A stretch of 64,000 nucleotides of DNA, from the NCBI GenBank assembly GCA_017165825.1, contig CM029369.1, forward strand, positions 19,973,811 to 20,037,810. Reading direction: 5' to 3'. Within the stretch, counting starts at the first letter, position 1. Each line of letters begins with the position of its first letter. Made by a program: the position numbers and the translations under genes. Below the pieces are notes generated by a model. The model saw only the letters and a program-made list of their open reading frames with translations. It did no database searches and was not told the DNA's origin. Positions 50,070 to 60,639 of the stretch are shown here, one piece after another. The DNA comes from Hepsetus odoe (Eukaryota > Chordata > Actinopteri > Characiformes > Hepsetidae).

Positions 50070-50435
50070 AGCAACTCTTGTCCAGAATAGCACAGCACCA
50101 TTACATGTCAGTGACTGACATTTCTTATTTATTGCCACTTCATTTGAAATTAATTCTTTCTAAAGCAAGTTGGTGAAAGGCAATCTAATAAATAAAGGCA
50201 AAAACTAGATTTATTACAAAAAAATAATCTTCATTGGGGTCTGAGGAGCACCAAGGGTCTGTTACGTGTAGCAGGGGAGGGGTTCTGATTTTATTTATCA
50301 CTTTTTAAAAGATGTAACAGGTGTAGAGACAGGTGTGTGCCACATTACAACTGAAGGTTAATAAAGGTGACCTAATTCTCCCACCAGCTTTTTTTTTAAT
50401 GAACCAATAGACCAAAACCCATGATATGAACTGAT
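50070..50435. other. Non-coding DNA
   Basis: About 360 bp between a SINE and a Tc1 element; no feature recognised. Confidence 0.45.
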
Positions 50436-50438
50436 AAA

Positions 50439-52131
50439 CAGTGCCTTGCAAAAGTATTGGCATTTTTCTTGTTTTGTTGCCTCACAACCTGGAATTAAAA
50501 TGGATTGTTTGAGAGTTTGCACCATTTAATTTACAGAACATGAAAGTGACAACAGCACACAGTGAACCACAACAAAACTGGACCTCTGCATTTAACCCAT
50601 GCACTCAAACACACATGCAGCAGTGGGCAGCTACTGAAAGCGCCCGTGGAGCAGTGACGGTACCTTGCTCAAGGGTACCTCAGGGCAACCTAAATAAAAT
50701 AAATTGAACCTACTGGTGAGGGAATTGAACCCACAATCTTCTAATGCAAGGGCAACTCCCTAACCACTAAGCCACCGCTGCCCCATGCTTACAGCATTGA
50801 AAATGTATTGTTTTTTTATTGTGAAGCAAACAACAAATAGGGCAAAATAACAGAAAACTTCAGTGTGCATAACTATTCACTATATAGAAACCATTCCATT
50901 CCTCAGGGCAAAACTGCTCCAGCTCCTTCATACTGGATGGTTTTTGCTTGTGAACAGCAATCTTCAAGTCTGACCACAGATTCTCAGAAGGATTGAGGTC
51001 TGGACTTTGACTAGGCAATTACAACACATTTAAATGTTTCCCCTTAAACCACTCAAGTGTTGCTTTATCAGTATGCTTCAGGTTATTGTCCTGCTGGAAG
51101 GTGAACCTCCGTCCCAGTCTCAAATCACAGGCAGACTGACACAGGTTTTGCTCAAGAATATCCCTGTATTTAGTACCATCCATCTTTCCCTCAACTCAGA
51201 CCAGTTTCTCAGTCCCTGCTGCTGAAAAACATCTCCACAGCATGATGCTGCCACCATCATGTTTCACTGTGGCGATGGTGTTCTTGTGATGATGGGATGT
51301 GTTGGGTTTGCACCAAAATTTTACTTAGTGGCTGAAAAGTTAAGTCGCCCACATGCTTTTTCGCAAACTCAAAACATGCCTTCTTATTTTTAATGTTAAG
51401 TAATGGCCTTTTTCTGGCCTATCTTCCATAAAGCCCAGCTCTATGGAGTGTACAGATTGGTCCTATGGACAGACACTCCAGTCTCTGCTGTGGAACTCTG
51501 CAACTCAGTCAGGGTTACCAGTTTGCCAGTTTATCTCTGTGCTGCCTCTCTGATCAATGCCCTCCTTGCCCGGTCTGTGAGTTTTGGTGAGTGGTCCTCT
51601 CTTGGCAAGTTTGTTGTGGTACCATGTTCCTTCCATTTTGAAGATGATTTGATGGTGCTCCGGGGGATCATCAAAGATTTTTATATTTTTTTATAACCCA
51701 AAACTGACTTGTACTTATCAACAACTTTGTCCCTGACTTGTTTGGAGAGCTCCTTGGTATTCATGGTGTGAGGCCTCTTGCTTAGTGGTGTTGCAGCCTC
51801 TGGGGCCTTTCAGAAAAGGTGTGTTTATACTGGCAGATCATGTGACCCTTAGATTGCTCACAGGTGGACTTCATTTCACTAATTATGTGAATTTTGAAGG
51901 TAATTGGTTGCACCAGGACTTTTTAGGGGCTTCGTGGCAAAGAGGGTAAATACATATGCACAAGTTTCAGTTGTTTTTTTGTTTTTTTTTTCTCATTTCA
52001 CTTCACCAACTTAGCCTATTTTGTGCAGATCAATCACGTAAAATAAGATTAAGAAACATTTAAATTACAGTTTGGAAAGTAACAAAATAGGTAAAAAGCC
52101 AAGGGGGGATGAATATTTTTGCAAGGGACTG
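50439..52131 (-). mobile_element. Tc1-like transposon, near complete, inactive (family 5)
   Basis: The terminal repeats are CAGTGCCTTGCAAAAGTATT on the left and its diverged complement on the right (TATTTTTGCAAGGGACTG), with TA after the right end. The minus strand encodes the transposase. From the N-terminus: a DNA-binding part near 51,690 (STIKSSSKWKEHGTT), PKLTDRARRALIREAA, then degraded middle blocks, and the C-terminal third at about 50,900-51,250. Frameshifts and stops occur throughout. A family A SINE interrupts the left flank at 50540-50784. Confidence 0.85.
50540..50784 (-). mobile_element. tRNA-derived SINE (family A) inside a Tc1
   Basis: Has GCATTTAACCCATGCACTCA in the centre and a tRNA-like head on the minus strand at the right (GGCTTAGTGGTTAGGGA with the B-box-like GGGTTCAATTCC). 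The Tc1 sequence resumes with CATGCTTACAGCATTGAAAA, so the SINE is the younger insertion. Confidence 0.82.
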
Positions 52132-52139
52132 TACTCTGA

Positions 52140-53225
52140 CCAAGCTCATCATTCATTGATACTTAACAAGCCTTCATTAATCAAGTGATAGTGCTGACAA
52201 CTTTTACCAACTGGTCAGAAAAAGCATCCTAAGTTCATAATTATAATACTAAAATATCATTATATCATTGTTTTGACTATTAAATCATCTGTTTAACATT
52301 TGATGATGTGAGGTAGGTGGTTCTAAGAAACCTTTATTTTCACTGGGAAAAAAAACGGGGGTAGTGTTTTTTTTATATTCTGCCCAATTTGTTCATGTTC
52401 CTTCCATTCCACTTTTCCAGATCACATGATAGCATCAGCAAAAAAGGGCAAAATCTTCTCACAAAATGTCACAAGATCACTGAACACAAATAAAGGAAAA
52501 CATTATTGGCACAATACATTAGATTACAGATTTCAACACTGGCTGTCATTATGCTGATTTATGGGGGAGAGGGAGGGTTACCACCAACAGATCAGTCAGC
52601 TGTGGAGTCTTGGGCTACCAGCCATCGGCAGCTGTACTGAACTCAAAATCCAACCAACTGACAACTATGTCCTTGCGTTTTTCATACTCAGCTGGATCCC
52701 GACTGAGCTGTTTTCTTTTATTTGTATTTAAACAAATATCTGAGTAGGGACAATATTTAAATTGTTAACTATGTCAGTTTTAATATCTGTAATCCATAGC
52801 TACAAAGACCTTTCTAATAAATTTTTTATTAGCCTCTAAGGACTTGGAAGCTGGCCATTCTCAACAACAGCAATAAGGAAGTAACGTTACTGCCTCGTGG
52901 CAACTGACCATGCCTTTCATTTCCTCAAAAACAGGCTCATTCTTCCACACAATCAGCTTAGCTCTCCACTAAGTTAGGAAAACATTAAGTGACAAGACTT
53001 TTTTGTCAAGCTAGCTCTGCTTTTAAGTACCATTTGTTTATGTTATAGCTTTACTATCAAGCATATCCATAAATTTAGAAAAAAAAAAGGTATTTTTATA
53101 ACAAAATAACCAGCTGAATCTTTTACCATCTAAGGTTACATCTGAATCATATCATGAATCTGAATTAGAACAAGTCAAGAAATATTTGATATAAAATAAA
53201 GGTTAAAATGGGGATGAAAAGCATA
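52140..53225. other. Non-coding DNA downstream of the Ig gene
   Basis: AT-rich; no exon or transposon recognised. Confidence 0.45.
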
Positions 53226-53231
53226 AAAAAG

Positions 53232-53250
53232 TTTATTAAATAAGTTTATT
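53232..53250 (-). terminator. Polyadenylation signals
   Basis: Two AATAAA hexamers on the minus strand, 13 bp apart, are the closest strong candidates downstream of the stop codon. The cleavage site is unknown. Confidence 0.45.
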
Positions 53251-54179
53251 GAAAGAACAGGCTTAAAAAAAATAAAAAATCAAAAATATGCTTTACAATA
53301 TTTACAATATATACATGCAAATTAAAATATCCCATAGGGAAAATAACACAACAAAACCACACACCTCAAGAAAATAATCACAAGTGGAGTTTATATGTGA
53401 AAGCAATGCCAGTGAATAAATCTTGTGTGGTAAAACAGTTGGGTGAGGGTGTCGGTGTGTGATTCAGGACCTAGAAAATGTCCTTTAAAATCATCATCTA
53501 GAGGGAAGCACAAAGCGAACACCACTGACCTTTGATTCTAGAATCAAGATATAAATAATTGCTAACTAACAAAGCCAGTGATAAACTCCAGGGAAACAGC
53601 ATTTCTCCAGTTGTTTCCCTCTTTTCTCTTTTTAATGTATATATTCTCTACCTCTTTACCTGTGTTTTTGTGGTAGGGGTTGCAAAAGTACATAGCATAC
53701 AAAGCTGCTCCTCTGTGTTGTTCAGACACCAGTGTTCAGTAACTCAGCTCTCCCCCTCTCAGAAAAAAACAGTAAAGGAAGGAAAATACAGATCTCATAT
53801 TTCAACTTGCTTGTGTGTTCCAGTTTAGAGACCTCAACGCTCATTTTAAGATAAAAAATTCAGAGATTCTTATCGCAGGAAATATGATGACTGCATGTAA
53901 CCACAAATGCTGTCAAGCCACAACACTCCTCCACTACGGATAATCTTGCTCTTGTACTCAGTCACAGTAGAAAACAGAAACCCACCACATCAAGTCTGTA
54001 AAACTGCACACATTTACCTTTGAAAGCAGACAGAACATGATATGGTGATCATACTAGTAGCGCAATTACTAATGTCCAAGATAAATCATGGTGTTGACCA
54101 CATAATGTTCACATGTTCTTCACAGTAAAGTCACTGTGTCTCAGGGCTCACCCAAAGGAATGTTACTTCATGGTCTTTA
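53232..54179 (-). other. Probable 3' UTR of the Ig gene
   Basis: Extends from the TGA of the last exon to two minus-strand AATAAA signals (53245-53250 and 53232-53237). No splice sites or coding exons were recognised within it. The length, about 0.95 kb, is inferred. Confidence 0.45.
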
Positions 54180-54236
54180 TCACACTTGACTGTGCTTTAT
54201 AACTGGGAGTCCTGCTTGCAAATCCACAACCTTCCC
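54180..54236 (-). CDS. Ig gene exon 5: end of cytoplasmic tail
   Basis: Acceptor TTTTACAG, then 19 codons (GKVVDLQAGLPVIKHSQV and TGA). Phase 0 matches exon 4 exactly. Choosing this exon replaces an immediate in-frame stop in the intron after exon 4. Confidence 0.7.
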   Translation of the reverse strand, partial: GKVVDLQAGLPVIKHSQV

Positions 54237-57200
54237 CTGTAAAATATTACAAAAATCTGAATTAAAGCACTGAAAACATCTGGTTGAGTGAGTTGGTGGC
54301 TGTGAAAAGGCAAATGCTGACTGAACTAATAAATCAAGACTGGCTGGGAGCAGTTATTTAAGAAAAATCTTAAACCTAGAAAATCTAGACCAAAGGTCTG
54401 GATCAACAGGTCAGTATAACATTCAAATTAAGTCCATTCTTGAGTCCTAATTTCTTCAGAATAACAATTTAACCATTAAAAAAAAGGAATTCATACCACT
54501 TCCTGTATGTTCCGACGATGTCTTCTGATCAACAGGACGATTACAGCAGGTGTTAGGATGATTCCTACTATCACCACTGGTATCACCGATAAGGGAACTC
54601 CAAAGGAAGATCCTGCACCACTAATCCTGTCCACTAAACAAAACAAAGTCATAATTGTGAGGGTGAGACATAAAATATGCTGGTTAATATGTTGCAGTGG
54701 CATCAAAATTCAATAGCTTTAAAGGAATTGTTGAATATGTAACGTATTGATTGTTAAATTGCTTTGATAATAAAATTAAAATAGTTTCAATAGCCTGTGG
54801 TCACACTGTGTCTTAAACCATTACAGTTCCACCTTAATAAAGAGCCTGGTGCATTTTGAAATGGCTGAGAGAAGTTTTTCGGACATATTTACAGAAATGA
54901 TTTGAGTGAGGATGAATTTCTGGTGTTATCAACATTAACTTTGCTAAAACTAAAGAAAAAACATAAAGAAACTAAAGGAGCAAAATTTGAACTCCAAAAA
55001 TATCTTAGACGAATATGTGAACATTTTCATGTAATCTGTTATTTTACATTTATATTTAATACGTTTAGCAGACGTTCTTATTCAGAGCAACTTCCCTTTC
55101 CTGATTACAGGGACAGTCTCTCTGGAGCAACTTAGAGTTAAGGGTTTTGCTCAGAAACCCAATGGTGGCAGTGTTGAAGGTGGGATTCGAAACTGCGACC
55201 TCTTGGTCCCTAGGCGAGTATCCTGCCACTAGACCATCACCCCCTCCCAAACTTCCGTTTGTGAAATGTTGCTGACATAAAAGTTTGAACTGCTTACCTG
55301 GCGTACCTGTCTGGTTGTCCTGCGTCCTAACTGTAAGGTTAACCTTTATGCAGTCCATCTCTCCATTTTGGCCAAAGGTGTAACATGTATAAACATTCTG
55401 ATCAGAGACGGAGACTTGCAACAGATGCAGATTGCAGTGTCTTGTCTCACGGGGTGGGCTGAGATAGCTCTTGTTCTTGTTTAAAGCATGTTCTTGTCCA
55501 AATGTCTCTTTCTTTGCATCATACGCATTCACCACTATATCAGTGCCAGACGTAATCTGCCACACAACCCGTTCAGTCGTTTCAGAGCAATCACACGGCA
55601 AGTACACATCCTTTCCAACGATGCCACTAATACTTTTTATCTCTGTATCAGCCCCACCTGCAATATTAAGAGAAATTAGAAAAGAGTATAAAATAATTCA
55701 TATAATAATGTGTTCGACTTAAAATGAAAACAAATTCTAATTAAATTATTAAAACAAAGCTCTGTGGAGAGTGATTCCTTAACCTCTAAAAGGGATTATC
55801 ACCCTCACTCGTTTACAAAATGATTATTTAAGGGCTAATCACTGAAGATATGGGAATCAAAAATAATTTTTCAGGGGAATCACAGAAAGTGTCGTCTTCA
55901 TTTCTAAAAGATGAGACAAATTTATGACTTGCATTCAGTTGTTGAGTCAGTTCTATAAAACTAAGTTCAATGATGTAAGATTAAGGCCTTCTCATGACCA
56001 TTTGACATTAATCCACATTTCCATTCCATTCAAGCTTTTAGGCTTAATGATCATTGCTCTCTACGGAGGTTTGCTCTACAGTAGAACAGTTGTTTATAGT
56101 AATAAATGCTTTAAAGGAATGTAGTAACACACATCACATATTACCATTTTAGCCATTATCATGAATGATTAAGAGTGTAACACACACTAAATGACATTTT
56201 GATTGCAATAGTAATGTGGCAAGAAAGAAGAAGTGAAAGTGGCCCTCGTATGTAAGCTCTGTAGTATCCTGTTTTTGAGCTTCAGTTCCTTCTTTTAATG
56301 TCTGTACATGAATACTGTCTTCATGCTTTGAATCACAAAGACCACTTCCTTAAGCCTAGGACCGGTCTGTATTATGCGCCAGTATTATCCTATCAGCCTT
56401 TCACACGGGCAAAAGAAAAACACATGTGAACAATATCAGCTTCCTGTACTTAACACCAAAGCTTGGCAAAAACACCTATCTAAATAGTATAATAATTACT
56501 AGGTCAGTAAAATCCTCCTGGAAAGTCTGAGTCATTAAATACAATCTGGGATTACTCTGAGAAAACAAACAGTAATAACCAGCATCCACCCAAATGAGCA
56601 CACACCCTGCATACCTTTATGCTATGAAATTACTTTCTAAACTCTCTAAAAAAGCACAGTGGCAGGTGTACTATTTGTTCCTCCATGTGCCAAAAGAGGA
56701 AACACTTATTTCACTGGGTCAGGAAAAGGCTCTTATCTACCCCTTACAGTCTCCCATGCACATGTATTGTTGTATAGGCCATAGTCCCTATGACGCTGCA
56801 GAAACCACTGCTTTGTGGGCTTCACTGTCCAAAGTTTAAGGTCTGAGGCCTGGCATATTGATAAACTTACCCATGTGTGACGCTGTCAGAAACCACAATA
56901 TCACAGCAATCCTAAAGGAAAGAGAACACACAAGTAGTGAGACTTTACAGTTTAAGCATGTGCTGATGCAATTTCAGCCACTTAAAGCACGTCATGGGCG
57001 ATGAAGCAAAAAGTGTTGCGCACTTCCTACTTTTGCCTGTCTTTGTAAACAGTCTTTATTATCACATTATGATGAGAACTAGAAGTGTGCATGAATCCAA
57101 GCCTCTAGCCATATTTATTGACACTTGTACAACTCAATGTTTTAAAAATGGAATGGAACTAGACCTGCAGTGCAGTTTTTTCAGGCTGTCCCTCGATGTA

Positions 57201-58296
57201 TGGTGCCTACAGCTGTGAAGAACTCATTTCTTTTTTACCTTCTTAATTCATAAGGCCCATCGCTGACAGAGAATCAATCTCTCCGGCACTCCTCATTTTC
57301 TATACCATGTCCCTGGCTGTCCACAGGACCGGTTTTTATTGTGTTTTAAAAACGGATGGAAACTCACTTGTGCTTGTTTACGCCAAAAGAATTGACTGTC
57401 TGCTCTCTATGCCAGCTTCAAATCACTCATCCTCAGACACACAGCGCTTGCTTGACTAGTTTTAGAGAAAGCAGCTTTAAAACACAATCTGACTCCCAGG
57501 GTTATATATCCCCAGGGTTGGAATCAGAGCTGAGATTATGGGACGTTATGGGATTTGTACTACCAGGTGAAAGAGGCTGATCTGTAGTCATACTTTAACA
57601 CAAACACTGTTTTTAATTCAACATGTTTAACATGCTCTTTGTTTGGCAGCTGTCAAGGACTAGCGTGGGACACCTCTTTTACAAACTGAAGCCTTTTTGT
57701 CAAGTTTATCAGCCATGCTGCACCACAGTTTATTACAGTACGGCAGTGTTCATGGTCAAAAACCATGAAAAGCAAGAGCAAAACATTAGATGTTAGGAGT
57801 TCTCTTATTTCATAAATCTGATCACTTTATTCTACGCCACTATTTGCCATTTCAACCCAGAATATGGACACAGAAGAGGGACGCTGAAGGACATTACTGG
57901 GTCACTGGTCCACACTGAAGGTTAACTGATCATTTTCACAGCTTAAACGTTTTACTGCGTTAAATGTCTGCTGAAAGAGGGTCAATGTGAACAGATATTC
58001 TGTCCCTGCGCTTCACAGCCTGTAAATCTGTAGCTGTCCAGCTGCCCGCTCGCGCCCTGAACTCTGACACAGCAGCATTACTGAGACAGCGCCGTTCTGT
58101 CAAAGCACCCAATCCAGAGGCTGAGGACTTCAGTGTGGTCTGCAGGGTGAATGTCCTTCACCGGGGAACTTTAACCGACAGTGAAAAGCTCTACACTCGC
58201 AGCGCCAATCCAACAGAACAGACGACAAACCGAATAACAACACACAGCGGAGCAGTAATCAGGGGAGAGTTTAAAATGTTACCTCGGAAGGGCCAT
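54180..58296 (-). CDS. Single-V-domain Ig type I membrane protein (B7-like), 5 exons
   Basis: The only convincing gene. Exons 58283-58296, 56871-56911, 55298-55657, 54497-54633 and 54180-54236 join with GT/AG borders and matching phases (2, 1, 1, 0) into 609 nt, or 202 residues plus TGA. Residues 1-20 form a signal peptide (MALPRIAVILWFLTASHMG). Residues 25-130 form an Ig V domain: C40, W51-Q52 and D104-xxx-Y108-x-C110, with extra cysteines C42, C93 and C121. N-glycosylation sequons lie at N80, N125 and N133. About 151-174 is a membrane helix; the basic 28-residue tail has no tyrosine and ends SQV, a possible PDZ ligand. It should be a cell-surface receptor or ligand. VVWQ plus VVNAY resembles B7 proteins (ICOSLG, CD86), but no C domain is present. 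CD83, also one V domain and about 205 residues, fits less well by sequence. Orthologue unresolved. Confidence 0.8.
54497..54633 (-). CDS. Ig gene exon 4: stalk and membrane helix
   Basis: Acceptor TTGTTTTGTTTAG and donor GTATGA. It encodes a short Gly/Ser stalk, about 24 hydrophobic residues and a stop-transfer cluster, RRHRR. Enters in phase 1 and leaves in phase 0. Confidence 0.8.
55043..55244 (-). mobile_element. tRNA-derived SINE with L2-type tail, in intron 3
   Basis: The left end is the TTTACATTTA and GTTTAGCAGACGTTCTTATT tail; the right end on the minus strand is a tRNA-like head (TCTAGTGGCAGG and the B-box-like GTTTCGAATCC). It lies 54 bp from exon 3, in the same transcriptional direction as the gene. 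Confidence 0.8.
55298..55657 (-). CDS. Ig gene exon 3: immunoglobulin V domain
   Basis: Acceptor AATATTGCAG and donor GTAAGC. It is 360 nt, phase 1-1, as is usual for Ig-domain exons. It carries VYLPCDC, VVWQI, LHLLQVSVSDQNVYTCY and MDCIKVNLTV. A second in-frame donor (GTACGC) lies 9 nt upstream and would remove three residues (GTP). Confidence 0.88.
55700..56870. other. Intron 2 of the Ig gene
   Basis: AT-rich; no transposon or exon recognised. It contains overlapping short open frames without coding character. Confidence 0.5.
56871..56911 (-). CDS. Ig gene exon 2: signal-peptide core
   Basis: A 41-nt mini-exon with acceptor TTTCCTTTAG and a consensus donor G|GTAAGT. It completes an arginine codon begun in exon 1 and encodes IAVILWFLTASHM, the hydrophobic core. 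Confidence 0.75.
56912..58282. other. Intron 1 of the Ig gene
   Basis: 1.37 kb, becoming GC- and CpG-richer toward exon 1. No repeats were recognised. It may hold regulatory sequence. Confidence 0.55.
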
Positions 58297-58860
58297 TTTG
58301 TCCGTCAGTGAGGGAGTTTCAGCTGCTGGGAATCAGGCTGAGTTTAATGTGATCCCGAGGAGGAAAACTGTCCTCTTTTCTCTCCCCGCCCTCCCTCCCT
58401 CGCACGCCGCGGCACTTCACTGCGCACGTGTCTGTGGCTTCAGCCTCTGACTGTCTGACTGACTGAATGACTGACTGACTGACTTACAAATTCTCCAGCC
58501 TTGACTTATTTATCACCCACTGAGGTAAATGAACTTTGTCACGTTTTCTCCAAACTTTCGCCTCGGCAGCTCTCCCAGGAGGTGGCGCTACTGGACAAGC
58601 GTTCTAGTTTACTTTCTCCCATCCCCGAGTCACAGGCTACGTCCCAATATTTCAACATAACTCCCTCTCCCATCCAAGCGCCCGATTGGACGGATCTGCT
58701 AGTCACGTGGATCCGCATGGCAACGAGCTCTACTGAGGTGTTTGTCGCGGAGATGAACTAAAGATCAGGCGGAATCAGGCCCGCCGGGAAGGAACGGAAG
58801 CTCCGTCGGCTTTTGGGACGCAGCCACGATGTTGCGGTTTTAGTAGGATATGCAAGTTTG
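58000..58860 (-). promoter_or_regulatory. CpG-rich promoter region of the Ig gene
   Basis: CG dinucleotides are markedly denser here than elsewhere (for example CTCGCACGCCGCGGC near 58399). It spans exon 1 and runs about 550 bp upstream. E-box-type CACGTG sites occur near 58425 and 58703, and GACT repeats at about 58448-58484. No clear TATA box was seen. The CpG richness beyond 58500 could also serve an outward-facing transcript. Confidence 0.5.
58283..58296 (-). CDS. Ig gene exon 1: start codon
   Basis: Fourteen coding bases (ATGGCCCTTCCGAG) before a GTAACA donor. The ATG has A at -3 (ACAAAATGG) and G at +4, a good context. Assignment rests on phase match to exon 2 and on the completed signal peptide. 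Confidence 0.65.
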
Positions 58861-58865
58861 CATAT
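58848..58865. promoter_or_regulatory. Palindromic octamer-like element
   Basis: ATATGCAAGTTTGCATAT is a perfect 18-bp palindrome that holds TTTGCAT, seven of eight bases of the POU octamer (ATTTGCAT). It lies about 550 bp upstream of the Ig gene start codon. Function is inferred. Confidence 0.4.
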
Positions 58866-59088
58866 TCTCGGTTTCTAGGCCTAAAGGCTTCTCTGTCAGT
58901 ATTAATAGGTGTTGTGATTCAGTAGTGAATCATTTTAGTTGAGAGACATTTTTATTACTTCGTACTTTATTATTTTCTACTTTTAATATCACTACATGGA
59001 AAAATAGCTCACAGTATCGTGTAGACTACTAGACCTTTCTCTCTTTCTCTTGCTTGTTCCTTGAGTTCATTTGTGAGCTGTGAAAATA

Positions 59089-60540
59089 TATTACATTTTT
59101 ACAGCATTTAGCAGACGCTCTTATCCAGAGTGACTTACAGCAGTGCTTTGTTTCCACATTAAATCATCATCATCATCATCATCATCTTGGTAACCAGCTC
59201 CGATCAGCATCTGCTGATTAGCTAGTACAATTTAAGCAACCAACTAAGTGCCCCTGTGACAAGTATATACACCTACACTACCTACATTTTAATTTTTTTT
59301 AAGATAAAATAGGAAAGAGAGAGCAGAGGTTTATAGAAAAGAAGGAGCAGAGGTAGGAGAGTAGATGGTTTGGGAGGGTTAGTCCCTGAGAAATTCCATG
59401 AACAGGTGGGTCTTTAATCGATGTTTGAAGACAGCGAGGGACTCAGCAGTTCTGACCATCAGGGGAGTTCTTTCCACCACTGAGGGGCCAGAACTGAGAA
59501 GAGCCTTGATGCGTGTCTTCCTCTTTTCTTCAATGGTGGGGGTTCGAGACGAGCAGTGCTTGATGGTCTGAGAGGATGAGAAGAGACACTGATTGATAAG
59601 GGCAGTCTGGTAAGAGGGTGCAAGGCTGTTAGTAGCCTTGTAAGCAAGAGTTAAAGTTTAAAACCTGATCCGAGCAGCCACTGGGAACCAGTGTAGGTCT
59701 CACAGCAGAGGAGTAGAAGAAGAGAACTTGGGATGGTTAAAGACGAGTCTTGCAGCGGCATTTTAAATCAGTTGTAGTAGTCTTGTTGCCTTCAGTGGAA
59801 GACCTGCCAGAAGAGAGATGCAGTAGTCCAGTTTAGACATGACCAGGGACTGGAGCAGTAGCTGGATTGCCTGGGTGATGAGGAAAGGACGGATTCTTCT
59901 GATGTTGAAGAGAAGGTGTTGGCAGGACCTAGAAAGATTAAGGACATGAGAGGAGAAGGAGAGTTCGTTGTCGAAAGTGACACCAAGATTCCTAGCAATG
60001 GGATGAGAAGCGAACCACCAAAGGAGATGTGAAGGTCCTGTGTTTGATGGCCTTCCAGGTAGAGAAGCTCAGTCTTGTTAGGGTTGAGCTTGAGGTGATG
60101 AGCTGTCATCCATGCCGAGGTGTCAGCCAGGCAGTTAGAGATTCGGGTAGAAACCTATTGATCATAGGAGGAAAAAGTGAGGATAAGTTGGGTGTCGTCT
60201 GCATAAGAATGATAGGAGAAGCCATGAGAGAGTAAGACCTTCCCCAGAGAGGCAGTATATAGAGAAAAAAGAAGGGGACCGAGGACAGATCCTTGGGGAA
60301 CGCCAGTTGTCAAATTTTGTGGAGTGGACCAACAGCCCTGCCATGACACTTGGTACTGTTGATCCTGTAGGTATGAGGAGAACCACTGCCAGGCTGTACC
60401 AGCAATCCCCAGGTTGGAGAGAGTGGTCAGGAGGATCCGGTGGTTCACTGTGTCGAAGACCACCAAAAGGTCAAGGAGAATCAAGACAGAGGACAGGTTG
60501 TTAGATCTTGCAGCGTGGAGTTCATGAGCGACAGCCAGTT
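59089..60540 (-). mobile_element. L2-type LINE, 5' truncated
   Basis: On the minus strand translation begins within the reverse transcriptase: LLDLLVVFDTVNHRILL (first catalytic Asp), TGVPQGSVLGPLLF and YADDTQLIL, then a stop, HHLKLNPNKTELLYL and, after a frameshift, LDYC-type thumb sequence. The C-terminus is near 59459-59647 (ALHPLTRLPLS to LAPQWWKELP). The 3' end at the left is the L2 tail (plus-strand TTTAGCAGACGCTCTTATCC), preceded by an ATC microsatellite at 59162-59187. The catalytic YADD is intact, but the endonuclease is absent and stops break the frame. Confidence 0.87.
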
Positions 60541-60639
60541 ATTAAAAGTATTTATTGTAATAAATATGTTGTATATTGTTTTTGTATATTTATGCCCAAT
60601 TAACACAGTAGGACAGTAGAAAGTGCTATAAAGTCAAGT

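Noticed and set aside
58501..58761. 86-codon plus-strand protein
   Set aside because: It lies in CpG-rich promoter DNA, starts without a clear context and has no recognisable domain; kept only as a possible divergent transcript.
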